A stretch of 64,000 bases of DNA from Clostridiales bacterium (GTDB taxonomy: Bacteria > Bacillota > Clostridia > Christensenellales > UBA1242), in contig SVHM01000002.1 in the NCBI GenBank assembly GCA_015055815.1, positions 71,966 to 135,965 of the forward strand. Reading direction: 5' to 3'. Both the position numbers and the translations under genes were made by a program. Below are positions 25,765-34,736 of the stretch, piece after piece. Each line of letters begins with the position of its first letter. The stretch's first letter is position 1. Below the pieces are notes generated by a model. That model had not been told where the DNA came from. It saw nothing but the letters and a program-made list of their open reading frames with translations, and ran no database searches.

Positions 25765-27438
25765 AAAACTCATAAAGTTTACAACATGCACTTCTGGAAC
25801 GCTTGGAAGTGAATTGTTTTCACCATCATAATAATCAAAATTATAATAGTAAAAATTCTTTTCAAAATTGTAACTAGGATTGCCTTCAGCATCAACTATA
25901 ACAAACTGATTAAATACATTTAAGACACCTTTTTTATAAACTTCACCTTGAACATTATAATCTGACATTGTAAACGAATTGTTCATCATAGTTTCCAATT
26001 CTACCGAAGCATTTGGAACAGTAGAGCCCAATGTGTATGATAAATTTTCATCATAATTTATATATCCATCAACCATCGGCTCATCTTTAACATCTTTAAA
26101 TACTTTAACTTTGCCATTTTCAACATCGTCATATTCTTCATCAAATACAATACTTGAATTTTTTAGTTCACTTCCACTATCAAACACACCACTTATTTTT
26201 ATGTCAACAAACATATTTTCTGTTTCTTCAGAAACTAAACCTACGAATAAAAATTCAATTGTGAATGTATCATTAATAAATCCACTATCAGTTATATTAG
26301 GTATATATATTAAAGATTTTAATTTTTTAGGTGTGGTATTTGAATTTTCATCATATAAAACCAAATTAATATTATCGTAAAATACATACTCTGATTTTTC
26401 TATACATGGATAAAGTGTGGTATCCCAATTTTCTTTTGAGAAATAATCTTTATATTGAATTTCGCCACTAACAATTGAACAGTTAAACGCTTTTTTAACT
26501 AAATCATTTAGAACTATATCATAACCCTTATAACTTTCAAAAGCACTCTCTACCGTACTATCACAATAGCTACTGTTAATTGTTCTTATTTCATTATTTA
26601 AAAATACTTTATCATAATTATTTAAAGTTTTTGCAATATTATCTTCACCTATAATGCTATAACTTATCATATAAAGCACATTCCACATATAAGCCCTTGA
26701 AAAGCCTATAACTTCAAATTTATCTTCATATTCATAGTTAATAATTCCATTCTCGGTAATATCAAAATTTACATAGTAATCTTTTAATTCAATATCAGAC
26801 ACCAATGACAGACTTCCATCTTCATCTTCTACCGGTTGAACATTTTCATAGATGTATGCAAGTACACTCTTTAGATTATTTTTATTAAATACACTTGCAC
26901 ATTTCCACGCATTATCAGATAAAAGAGTTGTACCATAATTCCACGTGCCATCAGCGTTTACAACTAAATCATATCCACCATTTATGGTATTTACATAATT
27001 GAGTTGTGTTTTGTTGACCGTTGTCCCTGATGTAAGTTGAGCAACATCACTCTGAACACTATCATCAAGTATATTTGCCATATTATAAGTAACAACTTCA
27101 CCAAAGTTTGTAAACGAATTTGATGACCCGCCATTTCCATATATTGCAATAAGGTTATTGTATAGATATGTAGCCAAACTATCAAATTGTCTATCCACTA
27201 ACCATTCAAAAGACTTATTTTCGTTGGTATACTTATCATAAAAAACTGCACTATCACCTTGAACATCATATACTGCAACAACACCCAAATACATTTCATC
27301 GGTACTTAAAGTATCGTCTCCATCAACACCTGGACTGCCATCACAAGCAACAAACACAAATGACAACACTAGCAAAAAAAGAATAGACAATATTCTACTG
27401 CACAAAGTCGATTTAATTAACTTTATCTTTTTCCCCAT
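25762..27438 (-). CDS. putative lipoprotein, 558 aa, unknown function
   Basis: The N terminus has a basic start, a hydrophobic stretch and the lipobox FVAC with Cys32, so it is probably lipid-anchored on the outer face of the membrane. The rest is Asp-, Asn-, Tyr- and Val-rich and looks like an extracellular beta-rich protein, without a motif I recognise. The likely role is in envelope biogenesis or substrate binding, with no direct evidence. It is preceded by the small membrane protein gene (27534) on the same strand with a 95-bp gap and followed by its own terminator. Confidence 0.7.
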   Translation of the reverse strand: MGKKIKLIKSTLCSRILSILFLLVLSFVFVACDGSPGVDGDDTLSTDEMYLGVVAVYDVQGDSAVFYDKYTNENKSFEWLVDRQFDSLATYLYNNLIAIYGNGGSSNSFTNFGEVVTYNMANILDDSVQSDVAQLTSGTTVNKTQLNYVNTINGGYDLVVNADGTWNYGTTLLSDNAWKCASVFNKNNLKSVLAYIYENVQPVEDEDGSLSLVSDIELKDYYVNFDITENGIINYEYEDKFEVIGFSRAYMWNVLYMISYSIIGEDNIAKTLNNYDKVFLNNEIRTINSSYCDSTVESAFESYKGYDIVLNDLVKKAFNCSIVSGEIQYKDYFSKENWDTTLYPCIEKSEYVFYDNINLVLYDENSNTTPKKLKSLIYIPNITDSGFINDTFTIEFLFVGLVSEETENMFVDIKISGVFDSGSELKNSSIVFDEEYDDVENGKVKVFKDVKDEPMVDGYINYDENLSYTLGSTVPNASVELETMMNNSFTMSDYNVQGEVYKKGVLNVFNQFVIVDAEGNPSYNFEKNFYYYNFDYYDGENNSLPSVPEVHVVNFMSF

Positions 27439-27533
27439 TTTCTTTACCTATTATAGTTTTTTTCATTAGACCAAAATAAATACGCAATATCTTTTAATAA
27501 TTTTAGCATAATCATAAAAATAAATCTAATAAA

Positions 27534-28142
27534 TCAATCAATTATTATAAATATATGAATAGAAGAAAATAAGAAAATCGATAAAAACAAAATTATAGCC
27601 GACACAATAGCCAAAATAAGAAATAGTTTTAATAAATACTTTTTCGGTATGCAATTAGATTTTGCAAAAACATGAAATGAAACTACCGATAAAAGTATAA
27701 TAATATTAAATATTACAAAAATCCAAATAACTCTAAATAATATACAATATATTATCCCCGAAAGACCTAAAGTCAGCATTATAATACACAAATCAAAACC
27801 AAACACATAACATGCAAGACACAAAATTATATGGCACACAATTACAAAAAATTTACTGCTTGAACACACAATAATTAAAAAATTAATTAACAGATAAAAA
27901 ACAAAAACTGTTAAAAAATATCCAAGGAAATCGGTATCTCTTTTTAAAAATGAAAACAAATATTTATCTATTAAATTTTCATAAGTTACAATATCCGAAT
28001 ATTGAGCACAAGTTAAAATACCCGTTATTATAAAAATAAGAGAAATAAGCGAGATAAATATAATTCTAAACTTATACTCTTTAAAAAAATTTAAACATAT
28101 ATTAGATATTCCATTTTTAATTCTAAAAAATTTTCCACCCAT
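27534..28142 (-). CDS. multi-pass membrane protein, 202 aa (possibly SpoIIM-like)
   Basis: Five or so hydrophobic segments occupy most of the 202 residues, beginning at about residue 26 (RIIFISLISLIFIITGIL). Size, helix count and the short basic N terminus resemble SpoIIM, and the gene directly follows a Spo0A-like regulator. However, I cannot see a diagnostic motif, so SpoIIM is only a suggestion. It has no clear ribosome-binding site at the ATG. A general integral membrane protein of unknown function is the safe call. Confidence 0.55.
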   Translation of the reverse strand: MGGKFFRIKNGISNICLNFFKEYKFRIIFISLISLIFIITGILTCAQYSDIVTYENLIDKYLFSFLKRDTDFLGYFLTVFVFYLLINFLIIVCSSSKFFVIVCHIILCLACYVFGFDLCIIMLTLGLSGIIYCILFRVIWIFVIFNIIILLSVVSFHVFAKSNCIPKKYLLKLFLILAIVSAIILFLSIFLFSSIHIFIIID

Positions 28143-28198
28143 ATAATAATATATGAATATAAAAAATAATTTACCATAAAAAAATAAAAGCCCTATTT

Positions 28199-28915
28199 TT
28201 AAGAACTTTTAATTATGTTAATTATATGTTTCGAAAATCTCTCAATAAATATCTTACTGGTTAGTTTTACATCTCCAAATATTTGAGTGTAATACTTAGT
28301 TTTATCTTTTTTAATTTTATTAATTGCAACTCGAACACATTTTTCAACATTTGAAATATCAACGTTAAATATACTAGCAACACCCAAATAAATTTCATTA
28401 TACAAATTTAGTTTTCGTCCCCTATTCCTAATTTCAAATAGCAAACACTCAACTAAATAATCATATCCTTTCATACTATCAGATAAACCAAGTTTATCAA
28501 GTTCAAAAGAAATCTTTTCGATAAGAAATTTATCAGATACACCATTTAAACTTATATTTTTATCACTATTTTGTATACTTTTTATTAAATCAACAACATT
28601 TGACGCAGTGCACCTAAAACAATTCTCACCATAATCATCAAAATGCTTAACAACTTCAAAATCTTCTAAAATTATAAGTTTAAAATCAAGGATATTAGTC
28701 TTAATTAAGTAATTATACAACAATGAAAGAATTTGACTTGGGTATCTTGCATCAAGTAATATAAAGCCTTTCTTCAAAGTAAATATTTTAACTATCATAT
28801 CACTCAACGAATTAACTTTTTCTAATTGTAGACCAATGGATAGACATTTACTTCTTATATTATTTACATATTCAATTTCATTACTTAATATTATTCCGTT
28901 CAAAACATTCTCCAT
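28199..28915 (-). CDS. Spo0A-like response regulator with degenerate receiver domain
   Basis: The C-terminal half (about residues 130-238) follows the Spo0A DNA-binding domain. SDSMKGYDYLVECLLFEIRN resembles the conserved IKGYxYLREAI region, and EIYLGVASIFNVDISNVEKCVRVAINK resembles the recognition helix region SRVERAIRHAIE. The N-terminal receiver-like half is degenerate: the usual acidic pair is replaced (ILSNEIEY), although an Asp remains at the expected phosphorylation position (FILLDARYP). In spore formers Spo0A is the master regulator; this one may be unphosphorylated or differently controlled. It stands upstream of a membrane protein gene on the same strand. It could be the genome's only Spo0A or a paralogue; the window cannot tell. 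Confidence 0.65.
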   Translation of the reverse strand: MENVLNGIILSNEIEYVNNIRSKCLSIGLQLEKVNSLSDMIVKIFTLKKGFILLDARYPSQILSLLYNYLIKTNILDFKLIILEDFEVVKHFDDYGENCFRCTASNVVDLIKSIQNSDKNISLNGVSDKFLIEKISFELDKLGLSDSMKGYDYLVECLLFEIRNRGRKLNLYNEIYLGVASIFNVDISNVEKCVRVAINKIKKDKTKYYTQIFGDVKLTSKIFIERFSKHIINIIKSS

Positions 28916-29038
28916 TGTTAATTCTAAAATGAAAAGTAATTATATTATAACAAAAGTAAATGTTTTTTCAAAATAATTTATGGCTATTTTACAAAATTTG
29001 TACAAATTTAACACGATTTAACATAAATTGTCGAAATA

Positions 29039-29070
29039 TAAAAAAAATTGACAATTTTCATTGTCAATAT
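29039..29070 (-). terminator. terminator of rplS
   Basis: ATTGACAA-TGAAAA-TTGTCAAT on the minus strand followed by eight T residues, ending at the rplS stop codon. Confidence 0.85.
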
Positions 29071-29073
29071 TTT

Positions 29074-29415
29074 TTATCTTTTCTCTTTAATCTTAGCAGC
29101 TTTACCAGATAGATCTTTTAGATAATACAATTTAGCACGTCTTACTTTACCTTTCTTAGTAACCTCAATTTTATCAATACGAGGACTATGTACAGGGAAA
29201 GTTTTTTCAACGCCAACACCAAAAGACATTCTTCTTACAGTAAAAGTTTCTCTAACGCTAGAGTTCTTTCTAGCAATTACAACACCTTCAAAAATTTGAA
29301 TTCTTTCTCTAGTGCCTTCAACAATCTTGTTGTAAACTTTAACAGTATCGCCAACATTAAATTCAGGAATTTCTGGTTTAAGATTTTCTCTCTCTAATGC
29401 TTCAATAAGTGTCAT
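29074..29415 (-). CDS. rplS: 50S ribosomal protein L19
   Basis: This is a full-length 113-residue L19 with the family pattern [35 protein letters not shown] and the C-terminal [11 protein letters not shown]-like segment ([11 protein letters not shown]). It sits at the 30S-50S interface of the ribosome. GGAGG lies upstream of the ATG. In most Bacillota rplS directly follows trmD; here it is a separate transcription unit beyond yraN, with its own promoter and leader. Confidence 0.97.
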   Translation of the reverse strand: MTLIEALERENLKPEIPEFNVGDTVKVYNKIVEGTRERIQIFEGVVIARKNSSVRETFTVRRMSFGVGVEKTFPVHSPRIDKIEVTKKGKVRRAKLYYLKDLSGKAAKIKEKR

Positions 29416-29516
29416 TGACTTTACCTCCTAATGTACTAAATGTTCATACAAAATATCATTTCCAGAGGAACATCCGAAGTCTATAGAATATTAACACAAA
29501 AACAATTAAAAATCAA
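29416..29516 (-). promoter_or_regulatory. rplS promoter and possible L19 leader
   Basis: On the minus strand, TTGATT, a 17-bp spacer and TAATAT (29488-29516) start a leader of about 65 nt. Within it, ATGTTC (29468-29473) can pair with GAACAT (29440-29445), enclosing CTCTGGAAATG, and the GGAGG site follows. Autogenous L19 leader motifs exist upstream of rplS in Bacillota. I cannot confirm the family match without a covariance model. Confidence 0.45.
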
Positions 29517-29638
29517 GTGTTTTTTTATTATTTTTTATTTTGTATATAAAATTTACGAAAAAAGCGATATTTTATCGATTATTTTGTTTTTTTCGCTAAT
29601 ATTATTATACATAAAATACGTTTAAATAATTCCACTTT

Positions 29639-29986
29639 TTAAAAACAATTTTCTATGTGATTAATTTCACCCGCCAATATTTCTATCACATCAAATTGGC
29701 AAGGCTTATCAAAAAGCCTATATTTATTTATATAAATTTGAGCAACTTGTCTTATTTTTCGTTGCTTATGTAAATTTACCGCTTCACTAGGTCTACCAAA
29801 ATAATCTGACGATCTAAACTTCACTTCAACAAACGATATTGCACCTTTCTTACTAGCAATAATATCTATCTCACCTATTTTAGTTGTAAAGTTTGTTTTA
29901 ATAATTTTATATCCCTTATCCTTTAAAAATTGTACGGCTTTTTCTTCACCGCCAATTCCACTAACTTTATTAAATCGCCTATCCAT
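29639..29986 (-). CDS. yraN: YraN/UPF0102 family nuclease-like protein
   Basis: This 115-residue protein has the restriction-endonuclease-like core GEIDIIASKKGAISFVEVKFRSS, where GEID and VEVK hold the putative metal-binding acid and Lys. The N terminus GEEKAVQFLKDKGYKI is the family's first helix and strand. Its function is uncertain; the fold and its conserved place after rnhB suggest DNA processing. It is the last gene of the trmD-rbgA-rnhB run, four bases after rnhB. Confidence 0.93.
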   Translation of the reverse strand: MDRRFNKVSGIGGEEKAVQFLKDKGYKIIKTNFTTKIGEIDIIASKKGAISFVEVKFRSSDYFGRPSEAVNLHKQRKIRQVAQIYINKYRLFDKPCQFDVIEILAGEINHIENCF

Positions 29987-29990
29987 TATT

Positions 29991-30587
29991 TCACTCTATA
30001 AAATTACCTATAAAAGAATTTCTATGAATTGGGCACTTGCCAAATTTCTTTAAATTTTCAATATGTTCTTTAGTTCCATAACCTTTATGCTTTTTAAAGT
30101 TATACTCGGGATATTTACTATCTAATTCAATCATAAGCCTATCTCTTGAAACTTTAGCAAGTATTGACGCACAAGCAATTGAATAACTCAAAGCATCACC
30201 TTTTATAATGCTCTCAGTTTTAATATCACTATCTATTTTCACCGCATCAATAAGTACAACATCAGGTTTCACATCTATATTATTTATACAAGTAAGCATA
30301 CCCAATTTTGTTGCATTTAAAATATTTATAGTATCGATAGTTTCTTCGTCAATCATTTCTATTCTATAAGATATTGCTTTTTCAATTATTTCATTAAATA
30401 ATTTTTCACGCATTTTCTCAGTCAGTTTTTTACTATCGTTTACTTTTTCAATTATACTTTCTTTGTCAAGTGGCATTATAACCATTGCTACACAAACAGG
30501 TCCCGCTAGCGGACCCCTTCCCGCTTCATCAATACCAGCAATTAACTTACAACCACTTTCCAAATATTTATTTTCGTAATCAAACAT
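29991..30587 (-). CDS. rnhB: ribonuclease HII
   Basis: This is a 198-residue RNase HII with the active-site segment IAGIDEAGRGPLAGPV containing the paired Asp-Glu, and further conserved acids in DVVLIDAVKID and ASILAKVSRDRLM. It removes RNA from RNA/DNA hybrids and misincorporated ribonucleotides. Its start overlaps the end of rbgA by eight bases, indicating translational coupling. Confidence 0.96.
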   Translation of the reverse strand: MFDYENKYLESGCKLIAGIDEAGRGPLAGPVCVAMVIMPLDKESIIEKVNDSKKLTEKMREKLFNEIIEKAISYRIEMIDEETIDTINILNATKLGMLTCINNIDVKPDVVLIDAVKIDSDIKTESIIKGDALSYSIACASILAKVSRDRLMIELDSKYPEYNFKKHKGYGTKEHIENLKKFGKCPIHRNSFIGNFIE

Positions 30588-31473
30588 TTTCTTTTTTCCT
30601 ATCTTTCACCGTTAACTTCTTTAGCTCAGAAAAGCTCTCCAAAGTAATATTTCCCATTCTGCCAGATTTGAAGTCGGATATGATTGCATAGCACCCCCTA
30701 TCATAATCAATATCTCCACCCTTCATTAAATATTTTCTGGCTTCACAAATACTATCTAAAACTTCTAAGTTTGACATATCATCAGTCACCGAAATATTAA
30801 ATCTATCTTCCAAAATTTTCTTATCAATTTCTCGTATATCTTTTACAAACTCAAGAGCCAATTCCGGTATGTCCAAAACTTCTTCTTTAATGCTTCCGAT
30901 ATACGCTAAATGTTTAGCAACCTTTGTATTATCAAATGCTGGCCACAACGTTCCCGGCATATCAAGCAGTTCAATACCACTAGCAATTTTAACCCATTGT
31001 TTTCCTTTTGTAACTCCAGGCTTATTGCCAGTAACCGTCTTGCTTTTGCCACAAAGATTATTGATAAGTGTACTTTTTCCACAGTTTGGAACACCTATAA
31101 CCATTGCTCTAATTGTTGTATTCATGCCTTTTGCTTTAAATTTATTTATTTTATCAGCAAGCACTTCACGAATAACATTTTCAAGCTTTTTCCCACTACC
31201 ACTTGTAGTACTATCAGTTGTCACACACCTAGTATTTTCTTTTCTAAAATATTTGTTTATCCATTCATCAACTTTTGATTTATCGGACAAATCATATTTA
31301 TTAAAAACATAAATAATTGGTTTGCCACCAATCAAACTTTCAAACTTAGGATTAACACAAGAAAAAGGTGCTCTACTATCGAGAACATAAATAATTGTAT
31401 CAACGAGTTTTATTTCTTTTTCCATAAGCCTAAAGGCTTTGGTCATATGACCAGGAAACCACTGTATTAACAT
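30580..31473 (-). CDS. rbgA: ribosome biogenesis GTPase RbgA (YlqF)
   Basis: The 297-residue protein has circularly permuted GTPase motifs: NKYDLSDK (G4) precedes GVPNCGKSTLINNL (G1) and LDMPGT (G3). The N terminus MLIQWFPGHMTKAF is diagnostic for RbgA. It acts late in 50S subunit assembly. Between trmD and rbgA this genome has two extra genes in place of rplS. Overlap with rnhB places it in one operon. Confidence 0.96.
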   Translation of the reverse strand: MLIQWFPGHMTKAFRLMEKEIKLVDTIIYVLDSRAPFSCVNPKFESLIGGKPIIYVFNKYDLSDKSKVDEWINKYFRKENTRCVTTDSTTSGSGKKLENVIREVLADKINKFKAKGMNTTIRAMVIGVPNCGKSTLINNLCGKSKTVTGNKPGVTKGKQWVKIASGIELLDMPGTLWPAFDNTKVAKHLAYIGSIKEEVLDIPELALEFVKDIREIDKKILEDRFNISVTDDMSNLEVLDSICEARKYLMKGGDIDYDRGCYAIISDFKSGRMGNITLESFSELKKLTVKDRKKENV

Positions 31474-31488
31474 ATCTTTTCACCTAAA

Positions 31489-32382
31489 TTATTTAAACAT
31501 TTCATCAATTACTTTTGAATATATATTTTTAGCAATATCATAACCATCTTCTAAATTTTTACTTAGGTTATCCATCATTACACCACTATTAACTTCCAGC
31601 AGTAGTAGTTCACCATTTGTCAATTCAATTATATCAACACTAACAAATGACGTTCCTAATTTTTGAGTTATTTCCAAAGCTAATTTTTTTAGTTTGTTTA
31701 CAAGTTTATTATCATCTATCATAAATGGCATTGAGCCCTTTGACAAATTGAATTGCCAATTATATTCAAAAATTTCATTTTCTTTAAGAACTTTTTTAAG
31801 TTTGCCATCATTCTTTATTTTTTCGAAATAATTTTTGTTAAACTCACACAAAAGTTCATAAATAGTACTCTTACCATCACCTATCACTACTGGTTTCTTT
31901 TTGCCATAAACCAATTCTACATTATTATTTAAAACAATATTTCGATACTCGGTTTTTATATCATAATATGGCGACAAGCTTAGAGAATAATGTTTTTTAA
32001 GCAGTTTATCTATCTTTTTAAACAATTCTGATTTCTTGGTTATATAAAACATATCATTACCACAAGTACCAGTATTGCTTTTCACAACCATTTTAAAGTT
32101 ATACTTTTCACAGTAATTTAAAATTTTTTGTTTATCATAATTTTTAAATAAAATAACATGTTCTGCAACAGGGATATTAAACTCTTTAATTACATCATAC
32201 AAAGCAAATTTATCATCACAAACTTTACTTACTGCTTGATTATTTAAAGGAAACTTATAACCCGTTATATATCTAATTTTTTTGCCTTTTTCAAGAATTA
32301 TAACCCAATCTTTTGATACTAATTTAAAGTTAATTCCCTTTTCTTCACAAATTTCTTTGATTATCTTTTGCACATTATTCAT
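31489..32382 (-). CDS. ATP-grasp ligase, cyanophycin-synthetase-like central domain
   Basis: The 297-residue protein shows an ATP-grasp fold. FNIPVAEHVILF and FKMVVKSNTGTCGNDMFYI form the ATP-binding lobe, VIGDGKSTIYELLCEFN matches the loop typical of cyanophycin-synthetase and RimK-type ligases, and LLLLEVNSGVMMDN supplies metal-binding Glu and Asn. It probably forms an amide bond between an amino acid and a carboxylate via an acyl-phosphate; substrates unknown. It lacks the C-terminal Mur-ligase domain of cyanophycin synthetase. It is inserted in the trmD-rbgA operon, seven bases after the histidine-phosphatase gene and 15 bases before rbgA. Confidence 0.75.
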   Translation of the reverse strand: MNNVQKIIKEICEEKGINFKLVSKDWVIILEKGKKIRYITGYKFPLNNQAVSKVCDDKFALYDVIKEFNIPVAEHVILFKNYDKQKILNYCEKYNFKMVVKSNTGTCGNDMFYITKKSELFKKIDKLLKKHYSLSLSPYYDIKTEYRNIVLNNNVELVYGKKKPVVIGDGKSTIYELLCEFNKNYFEKIKNDGKLKKVLKENEIFEYNWQFNLSKGSMPFMIDDNKLVNKLKKLALEITQKLGTSFVSVDIIELTNGELLLLEVNSGVMMDNLSKNLEDGYDIAKNIYSKVIDEMFK

Positions 32383-32389
32383 TATTGTT

Positions 32390-32932
32390 TTAATCCTTTA
32401 TATTGTATTCCCATCCAGGTTGCCAATCTCCAGTTTTTCTCCAATCACCCGCAATAGCATCTTCCCATGTCATTCCTTTTACAATTACATCAAGAGCTAA
32501 TTGTGGAGCCCTATGAGCTACAATTCCAATAGTTTTACCATTATAATTTTGAATTATAAAATCCAAAAATTCTCGCATTCTATTTTCAACATCAATTAAG
32601 CTTTCACCATTTGGGAAAGACTCTTCTATATGCTCTTCATATTTAACAAAACTTTTATGCTTACCATCGAAATCGCCATAATTACACTCTCTAAGCCTAC
32701 TGTCTACAAGTTTGTTCTCTTTAGGAAACGCTAAATGTGACGACTCTATCGCTCTATTTAAATCTGATGTAATTATCACATCAAATTTATCTCCCCTTTC
32801 TCTTGATACGTTACCCAAATTTACCGCTTGTTCTTTACCCAAATCATTAAGCATTGCCTGTTTCCAACCACTGCATAATTTATCTGCATTGTCAGTTGTT
32901 GTACCATGCACAAAATAAATTAATTTTACCAT
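32390..32932 (-). CDS. histidine phosphatase superfamily protein (phosphoglycerate-mutase-like)
   Basis: The 180-residue protein has the histidine-phosphatase layout. YFVHGTTTDN occupies the place of the RHGxTxxN motif, DVIITSDLNRAIESS is the conserved acid-Arg segment, LRECNYGDFDGKH follows, and GIVAHRAPQ provides the second catalytic His. The Arg of the RHG motif is absent (FVHG), a recognisable variant whose activity is uncertain. The start at 32932 is chosen because GGAG is seven bases upstream; the ATG at 32938 is too close to it. It is 17 bases after trmD and probably co-transcribed with the ATP-grasp gene. Confidence 0.8.
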   Translation of the reverse strand: MVKLIYFVHGTTTDNADKLCSGWKQAMLNDLGKEQAVNLGNVSRERGDKFDVIITSDLNRAIESSHLAFPKENKLVDSRLRECNYGDFDGKHKSFVKYEEHIEESFPNGESLIDVENRMREFLDFIIQNYNGKTIGIVAHRAPQLALDVIVKGMTWEDAIAGDWRKTGDWQPGWEYNIKD

Positions 32933-32949
32933 ATTCATTCTCCACTACC

Positions 32950-33627
32950 TTACTTATCTTCATTTAATAAATCTGGTCTATATTTTTTCGTTTCAAGAAG
33001 TTTTTGTTCAACTTTCCACTTCTCAATTTCTTTATGATTACCATTAAGCAAAACTTCAGGCACCGTAAGTCCCATAAATTCCCTAGGTCTTGTATATTGT
33101 GGATATTCAAGTAGATTACTTGAAAAACTCTCATCTACGACACTCGTATCACTATGTAAAACATTTGGAATATATCTTAAAATACTATCGACCAACACCA
33201 TGGCTGGAAGTTCACCACCCGTAAGCACATAATCGCCAATGCTTATTTGTTCATCAACACAAAGCTCAATTACCCTTTCATCAATGCCTTCATAATGTCC
33301 ACAAACAACAATTAAATGTTCTATTTCCGAAGCCATTTTTTTGACTTTTGTTTGATTTAAAACACTTCCTTTTGGCGACATATACACAACATAAGAATTG
33401 TCCTTTTTTACACTCATTATTGCATCATACAAAGGTTGTGGAGTCATAAGCATACCATCTCCACCACCAAAAGGATAATCGTCAACTTTTTTATGCTTAT
33501 CAAGGGAAAAATCCCTGATATTTATCAAATTCAGGGTAAATAAATCTTTTTCCATCGCACGACCCAAAATGCTTTCTTTAAGCGGAGCAAACATTTCTGG
33601 GAATAATGTTAAAATATCAATCTTCAT
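32950..33627 (-). CDS. trmD: tRNA (guanine-N1)-methyltransferase TrmD
   Basis: The 225-residue enzyme begins MKIDILTLFPEMFAP, as typical TrmD proteins do, and contains YPFGGGDGMLMTPQPLYDA and the AdoMet knot segment SIGDYVLTGGELPAMVLVD. It methylates G37 of tRNAs that read CNN codons and prevents frameshifting. A longer frame starts at 33657, but the 33627 ATG matches the family and overlaps the rimM stop region by 11 bases, implying coupling. Confidence 0.97.
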   Translation of the reverse strand: MKIDILTLFPEMFAPLKESILGRAMEKDLFTLNLINIRDFSLDKHKKVDDYPFGGGDGMLMTPQPLYDAIMSVKKDNSYVVYMSPKGSVLNQTKVKKMASEIEHLIVVCGHYEGIDERVIELCVDEQISIGDYVLTGGELPAMVLVDSILRYIPNVLHSDTSVVDESFSSNLLEYPQYTRPREFMGLTVPEVLLNGNHKEIEKWKVEQKLLETKKYRPDLLNEDK

Positions 33628-34099
33628 AAACAGCCACTTGTTCAAATATTTTTGCATCTAATACAACTTGTTTTTTATCATCAAAAACTTTCGTAATCAA
33701 GCCATCAATTACAGGTAGCATAGTACTATGCTTTCCACTAATTGAAAGTATATCTTTCGAGCCGTAGTTGTTTATATCTACAACCTCGCCGATTTCTTCG
33801 TTTTCAACAAAAACAGTATACCCTTTTAAATCTAAAGGCTCTTCAAACTTAATATCCATATCAGCAAAAATTTCTTTATTTCTTAAAAGTTCTGCCTGTT
33901 CACAAGAATTTATACTTTCAACCTTTAAAATTACAAAAGTATCTCTAAGTGACACACTTTCAACATTGTATTCATTATTTGAAATAAATACTTTGTTTAT
34001 TTTCTTATATTCTTTTAAATTTAAAAGAGCAGGTTTTACCCTAAATTCCCCTTTTAGAGCTTGTGGTTTTGTAATTGTTCCAATTTTAATTCTTTCCAT
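33617..34099 (-). CDS. rimM: 16S rRNA processing protein RimM
   Basis: The 160-residue protein starts with IKIGTITKPQALKGEFRVKP, the RimM N-terminal beta-barrel, and ends with a PRC-barrel domain (NNYGSKDILSISGKHSTMLPVI). RimM assists maturation of the 30S head. It is 17 bases downstream of khpA and overlaps trmD. Confidence 0.96.
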   Translation of the reverse strand: MERIKIGTITKPQALKGEFRVKPALLNLKEYKKINKVFISNNEYNVESVSLRDTFVILKVESINSCEQAELLRNKEIFADMDIKFEEPLDLKGYTVFVENEEIGEVVDINNYGSKDILSISGKHSTMLPVIDGLITKVFDDKKQVVLDAKIFEQVAVYED

Positions 34100-34116
34100 A
34101 ATAAAAATAAGAGAAA

Positions 34117-34356
34117 TTAATCTCTTTCTCCTATTTTTACTATAAATCTTTTTCCTGTTTTTGCACTAGCAGACTTAACGATTGTACGAATACTATGAGC
34201 AATTTTACCGTTTTTCCCGATAACCTTACCAATATCCGCTTTATCAACAGCCACAGTCAAAACAACTACTTTTTCACTTTCTTCAGTAGTTGTAACTGTT
34301 ACTTTATCATCACCACCAACTAGTTCACCAACAATGTATTTAACTAAATTTTCCAA
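34117..34356 (-). CDS. khpA: KH-domain RNA-binding protein KhpA (YlqC)
   Basis: The 79-residue single KH domain has the signature IGKVIGKNGKIAHSIR (GxxG loop GKNG). KhpA proteins bind RNA with KhpB and affect cell size and envelope regulation in Gram-positive bacteria. Its position between rpsP and rimM is the standard one. Confidence 0.95.
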   Translation of the reverse strand: MENLVKYIVGELVGGDDKVTVTTTEESEKVVVLTVAVDKADIGKVIGKNGKIAHSIRTIVKSASAKTGKRFIVKIGERD

Positions 34357-34373
34357 AATAATAACCTTCCTGA

Positions 34374-34670
34374 TTATTTACTTTCTTTTTTCTTTTTGTC
34401 AGTCTTAGGTGCATTTTTTGTTTTTGGTTGCAAAATACCTTCTCTAACAAGAATGTTTCTTGCAGTTTCAGTAGGTTGAGCACCATTTGAAAGCCATTTT
34501 TTAGTGTTTTCAACATCTAATTTTACTTCAGCTGGGTTAGTAAGTGGGTTATATGTACCTAATTTTTCGATATAAGCACCATCTCTAGCCTTTCTTGAAT
34601 CTGTAACTACTACACGATAGAAAGGTGATTTCTTATCTCCCATACGAGTAAGTCTAATTTTAACTGCCAT
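34374..34670 (-). CDS. rpsP: 30S ribosomal protein S16
   Basis: The 98-residue protein has the S16 core [29 protein letters not shown] and a Lys-rich tail. It stabilises 16S rRNA during 30S assembly. It lies between ffh and khpA as in many Bacillota. Confidence 0.97.
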   Translation of the reverse strand: MAVKIRLTRMGDKKSPFYRVVVTDSRKARDGAYIEKLGTYNPLTNPAEVKLDVENTKKWLSNGAQPTETARNILVREGILQPKTKNAPKTDKKKKESK

Positions 34671-34736
34671 ATTTTTTCTCCTTCATATATATTAATTTTT
34701 ATTGGTTTATCCAAAAAAATTTTAAAACTATTTAAC

